A DNA stretch of 64,000 nt from Segatella copri (GTDB taxonomy: Bacteria > Bacteroidota > Bacteroidia > Bacteroidales > Bacteroidaceae). The position numbers were made by a program, and so were the translations under genes. The notes under the pieces were generated by a model. That model saw nothing but the letters and a program-made list of their open reading frames with translations, was not told the origin of the DNA and searched no databases. Numbering within the stretch: position 1 is the first letter of the stretch; each line of letters opens with the position of its first letter. The stretch is from NCBI RefSeq assembly GCF_019127135.1, contig NZ_JAHOEA010000013.1, positions 9,542-73,541 on the forward strand. Direction: 5' to 3'. Of this stretch, positions 1 to 8,154 are shown piece by piece.

Positions 1-1280
1 AATCCGCTATAGTCCTTCCACTTGTCAGGATAGCCGATCTTGATGATGAAGTTCTCCAGCTTATCCTTAGCCTGTGCCTTGGTAGCAGCACTCATCCATG
101 TAGCCTCGTCGATGCGCTGTGAAAGCGCAGTCTGGAGATTGTGAACCAGGTCGAGCATACGCTTCTTGCTGCTCTCCGGGAAGTACTTCTCTACGTAAAT
201 CTTTCCGATAGCCTCGCCCAACACACCGCTCACGGTACTTACGGCACGCTTCCAGCGAGGACGGTCCTGCTGAACACCGCTCATTACCTTGCTCAACTCA
301 AAGGATACGGCACGGAAATCATCGCTCAATACGCTGGTTGCACCAGAAATCACCTTGATCTCTGCGTATGTCTTCAGATCATCCAGAGAGGTCTCTGCGA
401 GAATCTTCTCAACCTCGTGGATTGGTTCAGGCTGACCCACGCAAATTTCCTTGAAAGCAGGGAAACCGGATGCCAGGAACACATTGCCCCAGTCGATGCC
501 AGGATAATCGAGCACGAGCTGGTTGTAGGTCATCTTGTGATAGTTCTTGTCGATGTCGCGGAGCTGTACCTGGCTATAGCTTGCCTTAGCGATGCGGGTC
601 TCGATAGCCATCACAGCCTCCATCTTCTTCTGGGAGGTAGCCTCGTCGTTGCCTACCATCTGGAAGAGCTTCTTCATATAAGCCTTGTATGCATCACGAA
701 TCTTCTTGGTCTGCTCGTCATCGTTTACATAGTAATCGCGTACACCAAGACCAAGACCACTCTGGTCTACCTCAACGAGGTTGTTGGCGGCATCACGAAG
801 GTCGGCGCCCACACCGATGCCATACATCATGGTACCCTCGCCACGGAAATCGAGCTGAGCGGTAACGAGCTGATACTCTCTGCGGTCCTTGATGGCTGCA
901 ATGCGGTCGAGAGTTGGCTTGATAGGTGCCCATCCCTCCTTGTTCAGGCGAACGCTGTCCATACGGAGGTTGTAGAGCGAACCGATCTTCTGTCCGAGTG
1001 ACCCCTTCTGCTGTGGCTTGGAAGCATATTCAAGGATGATGTCCTGGATGCGCTTCTGGTTCTGCTCAAAGAGATCGGTGAAAGCACCATTGTCGGTATG
1101 CTCGGCATCGAGTGGATGATTCTTCATCCAGTTGCCTGCGGCATAGCGATAGAAATCATTACCCGGCTTGATGGTCAAGTCCATGTTGGTCTTGTCAATA
1201 CCGGAGCCCAACTTCTCCTGCTGGGCAAAAGCAGTTGTTGCACTGAGCAACAATGCTGCGAATAATACTTTTGTTCTCAT
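1..1280 (-). CDS. M13-family metallopeptidase (neprilysin/PepO-like), N-terminal part
   Basis: About 426 codons, open at the window edge, so the C-terminal catalytic half with the HExxH zinc site lies outside. The start ATG at 1280-1278 is followed by a signal peptide (MRTKVLFAAALLLSATTAFA). The mature part begins with the M13 N-terminal pattern: IDKTNMDLTIKPGNDFYRYA, then AAGNWMKNHPL, and later AVSTVSGVLGEAIGKIYVEK. M13 enzymes are zinc endopeptidases that cut oligopeptides; the signal peptide places this one in the periplasm or at the outer membrane. Its start codon overlaps the stop of the upstream symporter as TAATG, so translation is probably coupled. Family assignment is firm; substrate is unknown. 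Confidence 0.88.
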   Translation of the reverse strand, partial: MRTKVLFAALLLSATTAFAQQEKLGSGIDKTNMDLTIKPGNDFYRYAAGNWMKNHPLDAEHTDNGAFTDLFEQNQKRIQDIILEYASKPQQKGSLGQKIGSLYNLRMDSVRLNKEGWAPIKPTLDRIAAIKDRREYQLVTAQLDFRGEGTMMYGIGVGADLRDAANNLVEVDQSGLGLGVRDYYVNDDEQTKKIRDAYKAYMKKLFQMVGNDEATSQKKMEAVMAIETRIAKASYSQVQLRDIDKNYHKMTYNQLVLDYPGIDWGNVFLASGFPAFKEICVGQPEPIHEVEKILAETSLDDLKTYAEIKVISGATSVLSDDFRAVSFELSKVMSGVQQDRPRWKRAVSTVSGVLGEAIGKIYVEKYFPESSKKRMLDLVHNLQTALSQRIDEATWMSAATKAQAKDKLENFIIKIGYPDKWKDYSG

Positions 1281-2716
1281 TATTGTTTGTATTTAACTGT
1301 TTCTTTTTTTATAAGGGCGAGACCTGCAAATGTCAGGGCGCCATTCAGCATCAGAAGCTCATAGCCGAACTTATAGCCCACATACTGCGAGGTAAGGGTA
1401 TCGATGGCGAAGCAGATGAGCGGACTGGCGATGCAGACCCATGGCGACCAGCGGTCGTTTACCTGACGCTTGGTGAGCAGACTGAAGGCAAACAAACCCA
1501 ACAGCGGACCGTAAGTATAAGAGCAGAGGATGTAGATAGCATCTATCACGCTCGTAGAATTAATCGCCTTGAAAGCAATGATGAAGAGCATAAAGACGAA
1601 AGCTACCGCCAAATGCATGCGCTTGCGGAGCTTCATATCCGCTTTCCTGCCCAATATATCCACACAGAGACTTGTCGTAATGGCTGTCAAAGCTGAATCG
1701 GCACTGGAGAAACTTGCCGCCACAATGCCAATGGTAAACAAGACCACCACCAGGTTTCCCATCGTCCCCGAAGCCGCAAACATAGGCAACAGATCATCAG
1801 GGGCATCAGGCAAAGCCACTCCCTGTTTCTGAGCCAGCATCATCAGCAACACACCCAGACTCAGGAAAAGCAGATTGGCAGGCACAAAGGCAAAACCATA
1901 GCTGCAAACATCCTTCTGGGCCTCACGGAGCGACTTGCAGGTAAGATTCTTCTGCATCATGTCCTGATCAAGACCGGTCATCACAATCACCACAAAAACA
2001 CCACTCAAGAACTGTTTCCAGAAGTTCTGTTTCGACATCCAGTCATCAAAGACAAAAATACGGGAGTGACTATCGTGAACTATCGCAGTTATCGCCTCGG
2101 AAGGAGTCATATCCAACGCCGACATCACCTGAAAGATAATGAGGACGAGCGCCGCAAACATACAGAGCGTCTGAAAGGTATCTGTCCACACCAGGGTCTT
2201 GATGCCACCCTTGCGTGTATAAAGCCAGATAAGCAGTACCATGACAGGAACCGTGACCCAGAACGGAACACCAATTCCATCGAGCACGAAACGCTGCAAG
2301 AGGATACAGACGACAAAGAAACGAACTGCCGCACCCGTCATCTTGGACAAGAGGAAGAACGATGCTCCGGTCTTATACGAACGCTCCCCCAACCGCTGCT
2401 GCAGGTAACCATAAATCGTAGTGAGATTATAGCGGTAATAGATAGGAAGCAAAAGAAAGGCAACCAGGAAATAACCCAGGATAAAACCGATGCACATCTG
2501 AAGGTAGGTCATATCCGTTCTCATCACCATGCCCGGCACACTGACAAAGGTGATGCCCGAAATGGAAGCACCCACCATACCGAAAGCAACCATATACCAC
2601 GGCGAACGGCGATTGGCACGATAGAAAGTTTCATTACTTGCCATTTTACGGGCAGTAAGATGACTGAAGAGCAGCAGCACACAGAAGTATGCCAGAACTG
2701 TGATAACGATAGCCAT
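1280..2716 (-). CDS. Sodium:solute symporter (SSS family)
   Basis: 478 aa with about 13 hydrophobic segments and the SSS core near residues 44-62 (MVAFGMVGASISGITFVSVP). Aromatic-rich loops and GIVAASFSSADSALTAITTS near residue 330 match the SSS signature and sodium-site region. SSS proteins couple sodium entry to uptake of sugars, amino acids, sialic acid or similar solutes; this sequence alone does not say which. It sits directly upstream of, and overlaps by one base, the M13 peptidase, so the pair could couple extracellular hydrolysis with uptake. That link is inference from coupling only. Confidence 0.88.
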   Translation of the reverse strand: MAIVITVLAYFCVLLLFSHLTARKMASNETFYRANRRSPWYMVAFGMVGASISGITFVSVPGMVMRTDMTYLQMCIGFILGYFLVAFLLLPIYYRYNLTTIYGYLQQRLGERSYKTGASFFLLSKMTGAAVRFFVVCILLQRFVLDGIGVPFWVTVPVMVLLIWLYTRKGGIKTLVWTDTFQTLCMFAALVLIIFQVMSALDMTPSEAITAIVHDSHSRIFVFDDWMSKQNFWKQFLSGVFVVIVMTGLDQDMMQKNLTCKSLREAQKDVCSYGFAFVPANLLFLSLGVLLMMLAQKQGVALPDAPDDLLPMFAASGTMGNLVVVLFTIGIVAASFSSADSALTAITTSLCVDILGRKADMKLRKRMHLAVAFVFMLFIIAFKAINSTSVIDAIYILCSYTYGPLLGLFAFSLLTKRQVNDRWSPWVCIASPLICFAIDTLTSQYVGYKFGYELLMLNGALTFAGLALIKKETVKYKQ

Positions 2717-2743
2717 ATTCTCTTAGATTTACATAAAAACAAA

Positions 2744-2771
2744 AAACCTCCGAGATCACTCTCGAAGGTTT
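2744..2771 (-). terminator. Intrinsic terminator after the tRNA-Asp array
   Basis: Read on the minus strand, an 11-12 bp stem with a 4-nt loop (CGAGA GTGA TCTCG core) is followed by a T-rich run. It lies between the last tRNA-Asp gene and the symporter start, so it should separate tRNA transcription from the symporter/peptidase operon. Confidence 0.75.
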
Positions 2772-2774
2772 CTG

Positions 2775-2848
2775 CGGTGCGTACGAGACTCGAACTCGTG
2801 ACCTCCTGCGTGACAGGCAGGCATTCTAACCAACTGAACTAACGCACC
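2775..2848 (-). tRNA. tRNA-Asp (GTC), copy 3 in transcription order
   Basis: A 74-nt cloverleaf: acceptor GGTGCGT/ACGCACC, anticodon stem CCTGC/GCAGG, loop CTGTCAC giving anticodon GTC, discriminator G. CCA is not encoded. It is identical to the two other copies at 2886-2959 and 2997-3070 in a 111-bp tandem repeat. Confidence 0.97.
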
Positions 2849-2885
2849 AAACTATATTTTGGCAAACCTGCAATATGATTTTTAG

Positions 2886-2959
2886 CGGTGCGTACGAGAC
2901 TCGAACTCGTGACCTCCTGCGTGACAGGCAGGCATTCTAACCAACTGAACTAACGCACC
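2886..2959 (-). tRNA. tRNA-Asp (GTC), copy 2
   Basis: Same 74-nt gene as its neighbours, with anticodon GTC in loop CTGTCAC. The 37-nt spacers on both sides are also nearly identical, so gene plus spacer was duplicated as a unit. Confidence 0.97.
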
Positions 2960-2996
2960 AAACTATATTTTGGCAAACCTGCAATATGATTTTGAG

Positions 2997-3070
2997 CGGT
3001 GCGTACGAGACTCGAACTCGTGACCTCCTGCGTGACAGGCAGGCATTCTAACCAACTGAACTAACGCACC
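2997..3070 (-). tRNA. tRNA-Asp (GTC), copy 1, promoter-proximal
   Basis: First of three identical tRNA-Asp genes read from the promoter at 3122-3153. Anticodon GTC, 74 nt, CCA not encoded. Confidence 0.97.
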
Positions 3071-3121
3071 AATCATGAAATCAAATTGAATGGCTTAGCG
3101 CTCATTTTTCATTTGCGAGTG

Positions 3122-3153
3122 CAAAGGTACTACTTTTTTTTGGTTCCACCAAA
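3122..3153 (-). promoter_or_regulatory. Promoter of the tRNA-Asp array
   Basis: On the minus strand, a -33 box TTTG (3150-3153), a 20-bp spacer and a -7 box TACCTTTG (3122-3129) match the Bacteroidota sigma-ABfr consensus. The box region and its A/T-rich upstream flank nearly match the promoter at 9883-9914 of the other tRNA cluster. The upstream part overlaps the end of the GNAT gene. Confidence 0.88.
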
Positions 3154-3169
3154 TTTTTATGCAACTTTT

Positions 3170-3679
3170 TTACAGAAAATATTGAAAAAATATCGCATCT
3201 TCATATCCATCTTGACAACAAAGCCACTGCTTCAGGACATTATCCCCCTCAAATCCAACAGATTGCAGCATTTTAGCCGCTTTTTGGTTTCTGACGCCTA
3301 CAATAGCATAAATCTGTTGAAGATGAAGTATGTTCTGGGCATATTGCAACAAACGGACAACTGAGGCCTTCGCATAACCCTTCCCTTGGAATTCCTTTTT
3401 GATGACAATTCCAAGTTCCGCACGGCGATGACGGGGATCAAAATCAGTAAGATCTACAATACCCACCTGTTCATTCCGGCTGTTCTCGACAATCAGGCGC
3501 ACCTGATTATCTACATAAATGTCAGCCGAAGCACTGGAGATATAGTCGAGCAGCACCCGACGCGAATAGGGAACATTGGAAACACCCAATTCCCAAAGCC
3601 GATCATCATTCTCTATCTGATAGAGAAAATCGAGATCTTCCAACTCTAATGCTCGTAATAGAATATCCGGTTCTTTCAT
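3170..3679 (-). CDS. GNAT acetyltransferase (RimJ/RimL-like)
   Basis: 169 aa. The N-terminus (LLRALELEDLDFLYQIEND) is typical of RimJ/RimL/SpeG-like GNAT proteins. The acetyl-CoA loop is KKEFQGKGYAKASVVRLLQY (Q/RxxGxG/A) near residue 100, followed by VGVRNQKAAKMLQSVGF, the usual 'N-x-xA...x-G-F' end. These enzymes acetylate protein N-termini, polyamines or small amines; the substrate here cannot be told. The stop lies inside the flank of the tRNA-Asp promoter, so the tRNA promoter evolved in or against this 3' end. Confidence 0.85.
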   Translation of the reverse strand: MKEPDILLRALELEDLDFLYQIENDDRLWELGVSNVPYSRRVLLDYISSASADIYVDNQVRLIVENSRNEQVGIVDLTDFDPRHRRAELGIVIKKEFQGKGYAKASVVRLLQYAQNILHLQQIYAIVGVRNQKAAKMLQSVGFEGDNVLKQWLCCQDGYEDAIFFQYFL

Positions 3680-3700
3680 AAACTACACTAATTAAATAAT

Positions 3701-3712
3701 GTACGCGCGTAC
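3701..3712. promoter_or_regulatory. Perfect 12-bp palindrome upstream of the GNAT gene
   Basis: GTACGCGCGTAC is self-complementary and lies 22 bp before the GNAT start in an otherwise AT-rich gap. It could be an operator; no factor is identified. Confidence 0.35.
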
Positions 3713-3743
3713 CTTATTATATATATAAGATCAAATCTATTCT

Positions 3744-4856
3744 TTACAAATAGCCAAATTCATCCTTATCCATCACATCCCTATCCGTAATCACCTTACC
3801 GATATCCTTCGTAAAGGTAGCCAGTTTGATATTCTCATCAGACCGCAACACAAGCTGATGCAGAATCTCTTCATAGCTCATCTCGTCAGCATCAAACAAC
3901 ACATAATCAGACAGGTCGACATGAGAAGGAGAAAAGAAGCCCAGACTCTTTCTGATCCTCGTAGTCATCATCTGTGTAAGTGCTACAGAGGCACGGGCAT
4001 AGATGGCAAATTTGATAGGAATGCTCAAGAGATGCGACATACCCGAATAATGTTTACGGAAGAAGATAAGCATCGCCTCATAAAACACATGAACATAGCG
4101 GAAACTCGACTTCTGGGTACTTTCACCTTTGTAATGCAGAATATCAACAGGCAGATAATAGTTCTGATAACCACCCTTCAGGATGCGGTAAGAAAGATCA
4201 ATATCCTCGCCATACATGAAGAAATCCTCATCCAACAAGCCCACCTTCTGCAAGGCTTCACGGCGAATCATACAGAAAGCACCGCTCACAACCTCAATGG
4301 GAGCCGGCTCATCCCATGGCAGATAGCCCATGTAATAATGTCCGAAACTGCGATGCCTAGGAAAACGGCTGCACAAACCCATCATCTTATAGAAAGCCAC
4401 CATCGGAGAAGGCAACCCTCTCCTACTCTCGCGGGCTGGCTTGCCATTGGCTCCCAACATTCTTACACCCAATGCACCAGCGTCAGAATGAGTACGCATG
4501 AAACCGACAGCATCCTTGAGGACATGCTCACCGATAATGGTATCCGGATTCAGCAAAAGAACCAGATCACTCTCGCTCTTGCGGATAGCAAGATTGTTGG
4601 CACGGGCAAATCCGTTATTATGCGTACAGGCAACAACACGGAGATTAGGATATCGGGAAACCGGAAAACACTGTTCGAGATATTCAACGGTTCCATCCTG
4701 AGAATGATTATCAACCACGATAATCTCTGCCGTATCGCCACTCGCATCACCCTGCTGCCCACACTCCAACACTCCGATAGCTTTCTCTACCGAACGCAGG
4801 CACTGAGCCAGATAGTACTTAACATTATAGCTTACTATGATAACACTGAGTTTCAT
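3744..4856 (-). CDS. Family 2 glycosyltransferase (rhamnosyltransferase-like)
   Basis: 370 aa from ATG 4856; an in-frame ATG at 4868 adds four residues, but family members begin at MKLSVIIVSYNV. The GT-A fold shows as SVIIVSYN, IIVVDNHSQDGTVEY near residue 50, GFARANNLAI, then LLLNPDTI as the metal-binding NPD motif, and MYGEDIDLSYR as the acceptor-side ED motif. Such enzymes add sugars to lipid-linked glycans at the inner face of the cytoplasmic membrane. It is the last of a cstA-barrel-recR-membrane protein-GT run; the gap to the membrane protein is 30 bp, so co-transcription is likely. Confidence 0.87.
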   Translation of the reverse strand: MKLSVIIVSYNVKYYLAQCLRSVEKAIGVLECGQQGDASGDTAEIIVVDNHSQDGTVEYLEQCFPVSRYPNLRVVACTHNNGFARANNLAIRKSESDLVLLLNPDTIIGEHVLKDAVGFMRTHSDAGALGVRMLGANGKPARESRRGLPSPMVAFYKMMGLCSRFPRHRSFGHYYMGYLPWDEPAPIEVVSGAFCMIRREALQKVGLLDEDFFMYGEDIDLSYRILKGGYQNYYLPVDILHYKGESTQKSSFRYVHVFYEAMLIFFRKHYSGMSHLLSIPIKFAIYARASVALTQMMTTRIRKSLGFFSPSHVDLSDYVLFDADEMSYEEILHQLVLRSDENIKLATFTKDIGKVITDRDVMDKDEFGYL

Positions 4857-4886
4857 ATAGAATATCAAATATTGGGTTCTGAGAGT

Positions 4887-5321
4887 TTAACCTTCTGCCT
4901 CCGTTGTTTCATCTTCACATCTTCCGACAGAAGGATAAACAAAGAAGAGACAGAGGAAAAGGATGATAGCCATATATCCGAAAGCAGGAGCCATCGTCTG
5001 ATAATACATAAACGTATTGATCAGCATTGGCAAACAGAGCATATTCAGACGGGCTGTGCCCAGAGGAAGAAGAGCATCTCCCTTACGGGTTACCAACTGA
5101 CGATGAATAGCCTTGAAACTGAAGAGTTTGAGTGCCAAAGGAATGACGGCAATGGTAAGAAACTCCATCGCTACAGTGATTACATAGACCAACGTAACAT
5201 CCCCTGCCAGATTAGTAGGTTCCAGAATTTCAGTCTCATAGAGCAAGACCAACAGGAATCCTACCAACAGAACAAAGAGAAAATTGGTCATCAATATTCG
5301 TTGTACTTGTTTGATTTTCAT
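4887..5321 (-). CDS. Conserved four-helix membrane protein
   Basis: 144 aa with four hydrophobic stretches (about residues 10-28, 42-62, 94-108, 112-130) and an acidic C-terminus (GRCEDETTEAEG). No enzyme motif is visible. It lies 14 bp downstream of recR and 30 bp upstream of the glycosyltransferase, a tight operon position. Function is unknown; the setting alone does not decide it. Confidence 0.8.
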   Translation of the reverse strand: MKIKQVQRILMTNFLFVLLVGFLLVLLYETEILEPTNLAGDVTLVYVITVAMEFLTIAVIPLALKLFSFKAIHRQLVTRKGDALLPLGTARLNMLCLPMLINTFMYYQTMAPAFGYMAIILFLCLFFVYPSVGRCEDETTEAEG

Positions 5322-5335
5322 TTTATTGTCTTTTG

Positions 5336-5947
5336 TTATTGTCCAAATGGAGTTCTGTTCAGAATACTCCTTCCGAGAGTCACCTCATCCGTATACTCCA
5401 ATTCATCACCCACCGAGATACCACGGGCGATAACAGAGAGTTTAACAGGATAATCAGCAAGTTTACGGGAGATATAGAAGTTGGTAGTATCACCCTCCAT
5501 CGTACTGCTGAGAGCAAAAATCACCTCCTTCACCCCACCTTCAGCCACACGCTGAACCAGCGATTCTATCTCTATATCCGAAGGTCCGATACCATCCATC
5601 GGCGAAATGATGCCGCCCAAGACATGATAGAGTCCGTGAAACTGCTGTGTATTTTCTATCGCCAGCACGTCCTGCACATTCTCAACGACACAGATGGTAG
5701 AAGCATCGCGCCGGGAATCAGAACAGATCGGACAGACATCCGTGTCACTGATATTATGACAGACCCTGCAATATTTCACTTCACGGCGCATCTTGGAAAT
5801 GGTATCAGCAAACTGCTCCACATCCTCACTCTTACGTTTGAGCATAAAAAGTACAAGGCGCAAAGCTGTTTTGCGCCCTATACCTGGCAATTTAGAGAAC
5901 TCCGCCACTGCCTTTTCCAACAAAGCCGAAGAAAACTGTTGTTGCAT
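5336..5947 (-). CDS. recR: Recombination mediator RecR
   Basis: 203 aa, the normal RecR length. It has the helix-hairpin-helix [13 protein letters not shown] (residues 19-31), a C4 zinc finger ([16 protein letters not shown], about 59-74), a Toprim core ([14 protein letters not shown]) and the C-terminal [14 protein letters not shown] region. RecR works with RecO (and RecF) to load RecA on SSB-coated single-stranded DNA in gap repair. It lies 9 bp after the small barrel gene on the same strand. Confidence 0.97.
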   Translation of the reverse strand: MQQQFSSALLEKAVAEFSKLPGIGRKTALRLVLFMLKRKSEDVEQFADTISKMRREVKYCRVCHNISDTDVCPICSDSRRDASTICVVENVQDVLAIENTQQFHGLYHVLGGIISPMDGIGPSDIEIESLVQRVAEGGVKEVIFALSSTMEGDTTNFYISRKLADYPVKLSVIARGISVGDELEYTDEVTLGRSILNRTPFGQ

Positions 5948-5956
5948 TTTACCGGA

Positions 5957-6448
5957 TTAGAGATAAATACCAACACCCAGTTTCAATCCTATGGTAGAAT
6001 AATCTACATGCTTCTTGAAACTCTGATCATAGTAGATGGCCGGTTCGAGAGTAACCGACTTGCCGAGGAAGAAAGCATAACCAACCTCTACCCCTGGCAT
6101 GAAATCATTGTAGCTGCCGGAATGAACCAACTTCACACCACCACCCAGATACAAGCCATTCTGCTCGATATAATACCGGCCCTGGGCACCTACAGAGAAA
6201 TAATCCTTCACGCCATCAAGACCAGAATGATTATATTCAACCTGACCCAACAGCATCCAATCGTCTTCTACAAAGTATCCGGCCTTAGCCTGAATACCGA
6301 GATTGAGATCCTGAGAGCCATTATAGCTCAAGCTTAAGCCCGTCAACGACGCACCGATATACTGTTTTCCACTTTCAAACTGAGCATGGGCAGTTGTCGA
6401 AACGACAAGTGCCAATGCTGCAATAGCTAATTTTTTCTTTCGTATCAT
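5957..6448 (-). CDS. Small outer-membrane beta-barrel protein
   Basis: 163 aa. Signal peptide MIRKKKLAIAALALVVSTTAHA, then alternating strands (QYIGASLTGLSLSYNGS, LNLGIQAKAGYFVEDDWMLL, GRYYIEQNGLYLGGGVKL) ending IGLKLGVGIYL. The pattern and length suit an eight-stranded OmpW/OmpX-like barrel. It is an outer-membrane protein of unknown role; no ligand can be inferred. Confidence 0.8.
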   Translation of the reverse strand: MIRKKKLAIAALALVVSTTAHAQFESGKQYIGASLTGLSLSYNGSQDLNLGIQAKAGYFVEDDWMLLGQVEYNHSGLDGVKDYFSVGAQGRYYIEQNGLYLGGGVKLVHSGSYNDFMPGVEVGYAFFLGKSVTLEPAIYYDQSFKKHVDYSTIGLKLGVGIYL

Positions 6449-6486
6449 GTAAATTTACGTATATTGATTAATACTTATATATAAAT

Positions 6487-8019
6487 CTATTGTTTCTTCT
6501 GATAACTGCGATACCAACCCAGGAACCAGACCAAGGCAATCACCAGAATGATGACACTGCCCGTATAAGCCAGACTCTCACTCAATGCCAAAGCTGTAGG
6601 AGAAATGAGCAGGAAGGTTGAACATATCACGGTCATAAACAAGGCTGGAACCAGCGTCATCACAAAAGGTTTCTTCTGCTGTACCAGATAAACCGTCAAT
6701 GTCCAGAGTGTGAACACAGAAAGTGTCTGGTTAGCCCAACCGAAATACTGCCAGATGATATTGAAACCATCAGGATTCTCCATCTGCCAAACCAGGATGC
6801 CCACCGTAAGAGCAAACAACGGAACGCAGATATAAAGACGCTTGCGCATGGAGCGCTGCTCCAAACCGATAAACTCAGCGATAATCAGGCGGGCACTTCT
6901 CAAAGCCGTATCGCCACTGGTAATAGGTGCTGCGACGACACCCAACAGAGCCAGGATTCCACCAGCCACGCCCAACCAACTGGAACATACTATCTTCACA
7001 ACTGTAGGCGCATCGAAGTTCTGGATAAGCGACTTGCCGCCATCAAACTGAGCGATAAACTGCTGAGCCGCCTCCGGACTAACACATTCACGCCATCCAC
7101 CATAGTAGAAGAAATACATGGAAACCGTAGCCCATATCAAGGCAACAACACCTTCAGTAATCATGGCACCATAGAAAATAGGACGTCCCATCTTCTCATT
7201 CTTCATACATCGTGCCATGAGCGGGCTCTGTGTTGCATGGAAGCCACTGATGGCACCACAGGCAATCGTGATAAAGAGGCAAGGGAAAATCGGACTCTTC
7301 TGTACAAAAGACTCCGTTCCCAACCATGCCGGATTCTCATTGAGATTGCAACTCTGCAAATTGCTCCAGAGTTCAGGCAATGAAGGCCACTTCACAAAGA
7401 GACCTACCATCAGAGCACCCGCCATAAAGAGAAGCGAGAAGGCAAAGAGCGGATAAACCTTACCGATAATCTTATCGATAGGCAGTAATGTGGCAATGAC
7501 GTAATAAACGAAAATCACCACAATCCAAAACATCTGGCTGCCCCAGAATGCATCCGTATTACAAATGCCACTCATAATGATAGCCGGACTGTATACAAAC
7601 ACAGCTCCCACCATCATCAGCAAAAGTACCGAAAAGACCAACATCACTTTCTTAGTGCGTCCACCCAAATACTTGCCTACCAATTCCGGCAAACCAGCTC
7701 CACCATTACGGATGCTGAGCATACCGCTCATGTAATCATGCATAGCTCCTGCGAAGATACACCCGAAGATAATCCACAGATAAGCCACCGGTCCATACCA
7801 GGCACCCATGATAGCACCGAAGATAGGACCCGTTCCTGCAATGTTGAGGAACTGAATCATAAAGATTTTCCAACTAGGCAGTACCATAAAGTCGACCCCA
7901 TCGGCTTTGGTCACTGCTGGCGTAGGGCGGTCATCAGGACCGAACACATGCGCCACAAACTTTCCATAAAGAAGGTAACCCAATACAAGGGCGACCAAAC
8001 TAATAACGAAACTGACCAT
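6487..8019 (-). CDS. cstA: CstA-family transporter
   Basis: 510 aa, many membrane segments. CstA markers: GYLLYGKFVAHVFGPDDRPT near the N-terminus, FNIAGTGPIFGAIMGAWYG, AGAMHDYMSGMLSIRNGG, and ACGAISGFHATQSPLMARCM. CstA proteins take up peptides or pyruvate during carbon starvation. This protein is shorter than E. coli CstA, lacking part of the C-terminal region, which is usual for the short form. A promoter (TACTTTTG at 8096-8089 on the minus strand) overlaps the divergent promoter of the next gene. It heads the minus-strand run to recR and the glycosyltransferase. Confidence 0.9.
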   Translation of the reverse strand: MVSFVISLVALVLGYLLYGKFVAHVFGPDDRPTPAVTKADGVDFMVLPSWKIFMIQFLNIAGTGPIFGAIMGAWYGPVAYLWIIFGCIFAGAMHDYMSGMLSIRNGGAGLPELVGKYLGGRTKKVMLVFSVLLLMMVGAVFVYSPAIIMSGICNTDAFWGSQMFWIVVIFVYYVIATLLPIDKIIGKVYPLFAFSLLFMAGALMVGLFVKWPSLPELWSNLQSCNLNENPAWLGTESFVQKSPIFPCLFITIACGAISGFHATQSPLMARCMKNEKMGRPIFYGAMITEGVVALIWATVSMYFFYYGGWRECVSPEAAQQFIAQFDGGKSLIQNFDAPTVVKIVCSSWLGVAGGILALLGVVAAPITSGDTALRSARLIIAEFIGLEQRSMRKRLYICVPLFALTVGILVWQMENPDGFNIIWQYFGWANQTLSVFTLWTLTVYLVQQKKPFVMTLVPALFMTVICSTFLLISPTALALSESLAYTGSVIILVIALVWFLGWYRSYQKKQ

Positions 8020-8088
8020 TTTTCTTTAATTGCTTTAAATTTTCTCTCTTTTCGGTGCAAAATGCACTTTATTTTAATATTTCAACCG

Positions 8089-8136
8089 CAAAAGTAATAT
8101 TTTTATTTGAAATACAAAAAATTATTGGTATCTTTG
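8089..8136. promoter_or_regulatory. Overlapping divergent promoters of cstA and the GHL10 gene
   Basis: Plus strand: TTTG (8106-8109), 19 bp, TATCTTTG (8129-8136), 18 nt before the GHL10 ATG. Minus strand: TTTG (8118-8115), 18 bp, TACTTTTG (8096-8089) for cstA. The two interlock, so polymerase on one should hinder the other. Confidence 0.75.
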
Positions 8137-8154
8137 TTGCCAAATTGTAAGATT

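Larger units (their letters stand above)
2775..3070 (-). repeat. Tandem 111-bp repeat carrying tRNA-Asp (three copies)
   Basis: The three tRNA genes start exactly 111 bp apart (2775, 2886, 2997). The spacers (ending in a variant of CAATATGATTTT) are almost the same, so unequal exchange could change copy number. Confidence 0.9.

Noticed and set aside
141..1001. Plus-strand ORF of 286 codons
   Set aside because: It is the antisense of the M13 peptidase, whose frame has a signal peptide and family motifs.
2775..3070. Assembly artefact creating three tRNA-Asp copies
   Set aside because: The spacers differ slightly (for example before the third copy), so the copies are distinct, though read depth was not available to confirm this.
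3858..5453. Plus-strand ORF of 531 codons
   Set aside because: Antisense to the glycosyltransferase, membrane protein and recR; no domain is recognisable and it ignores their gene boundaries.
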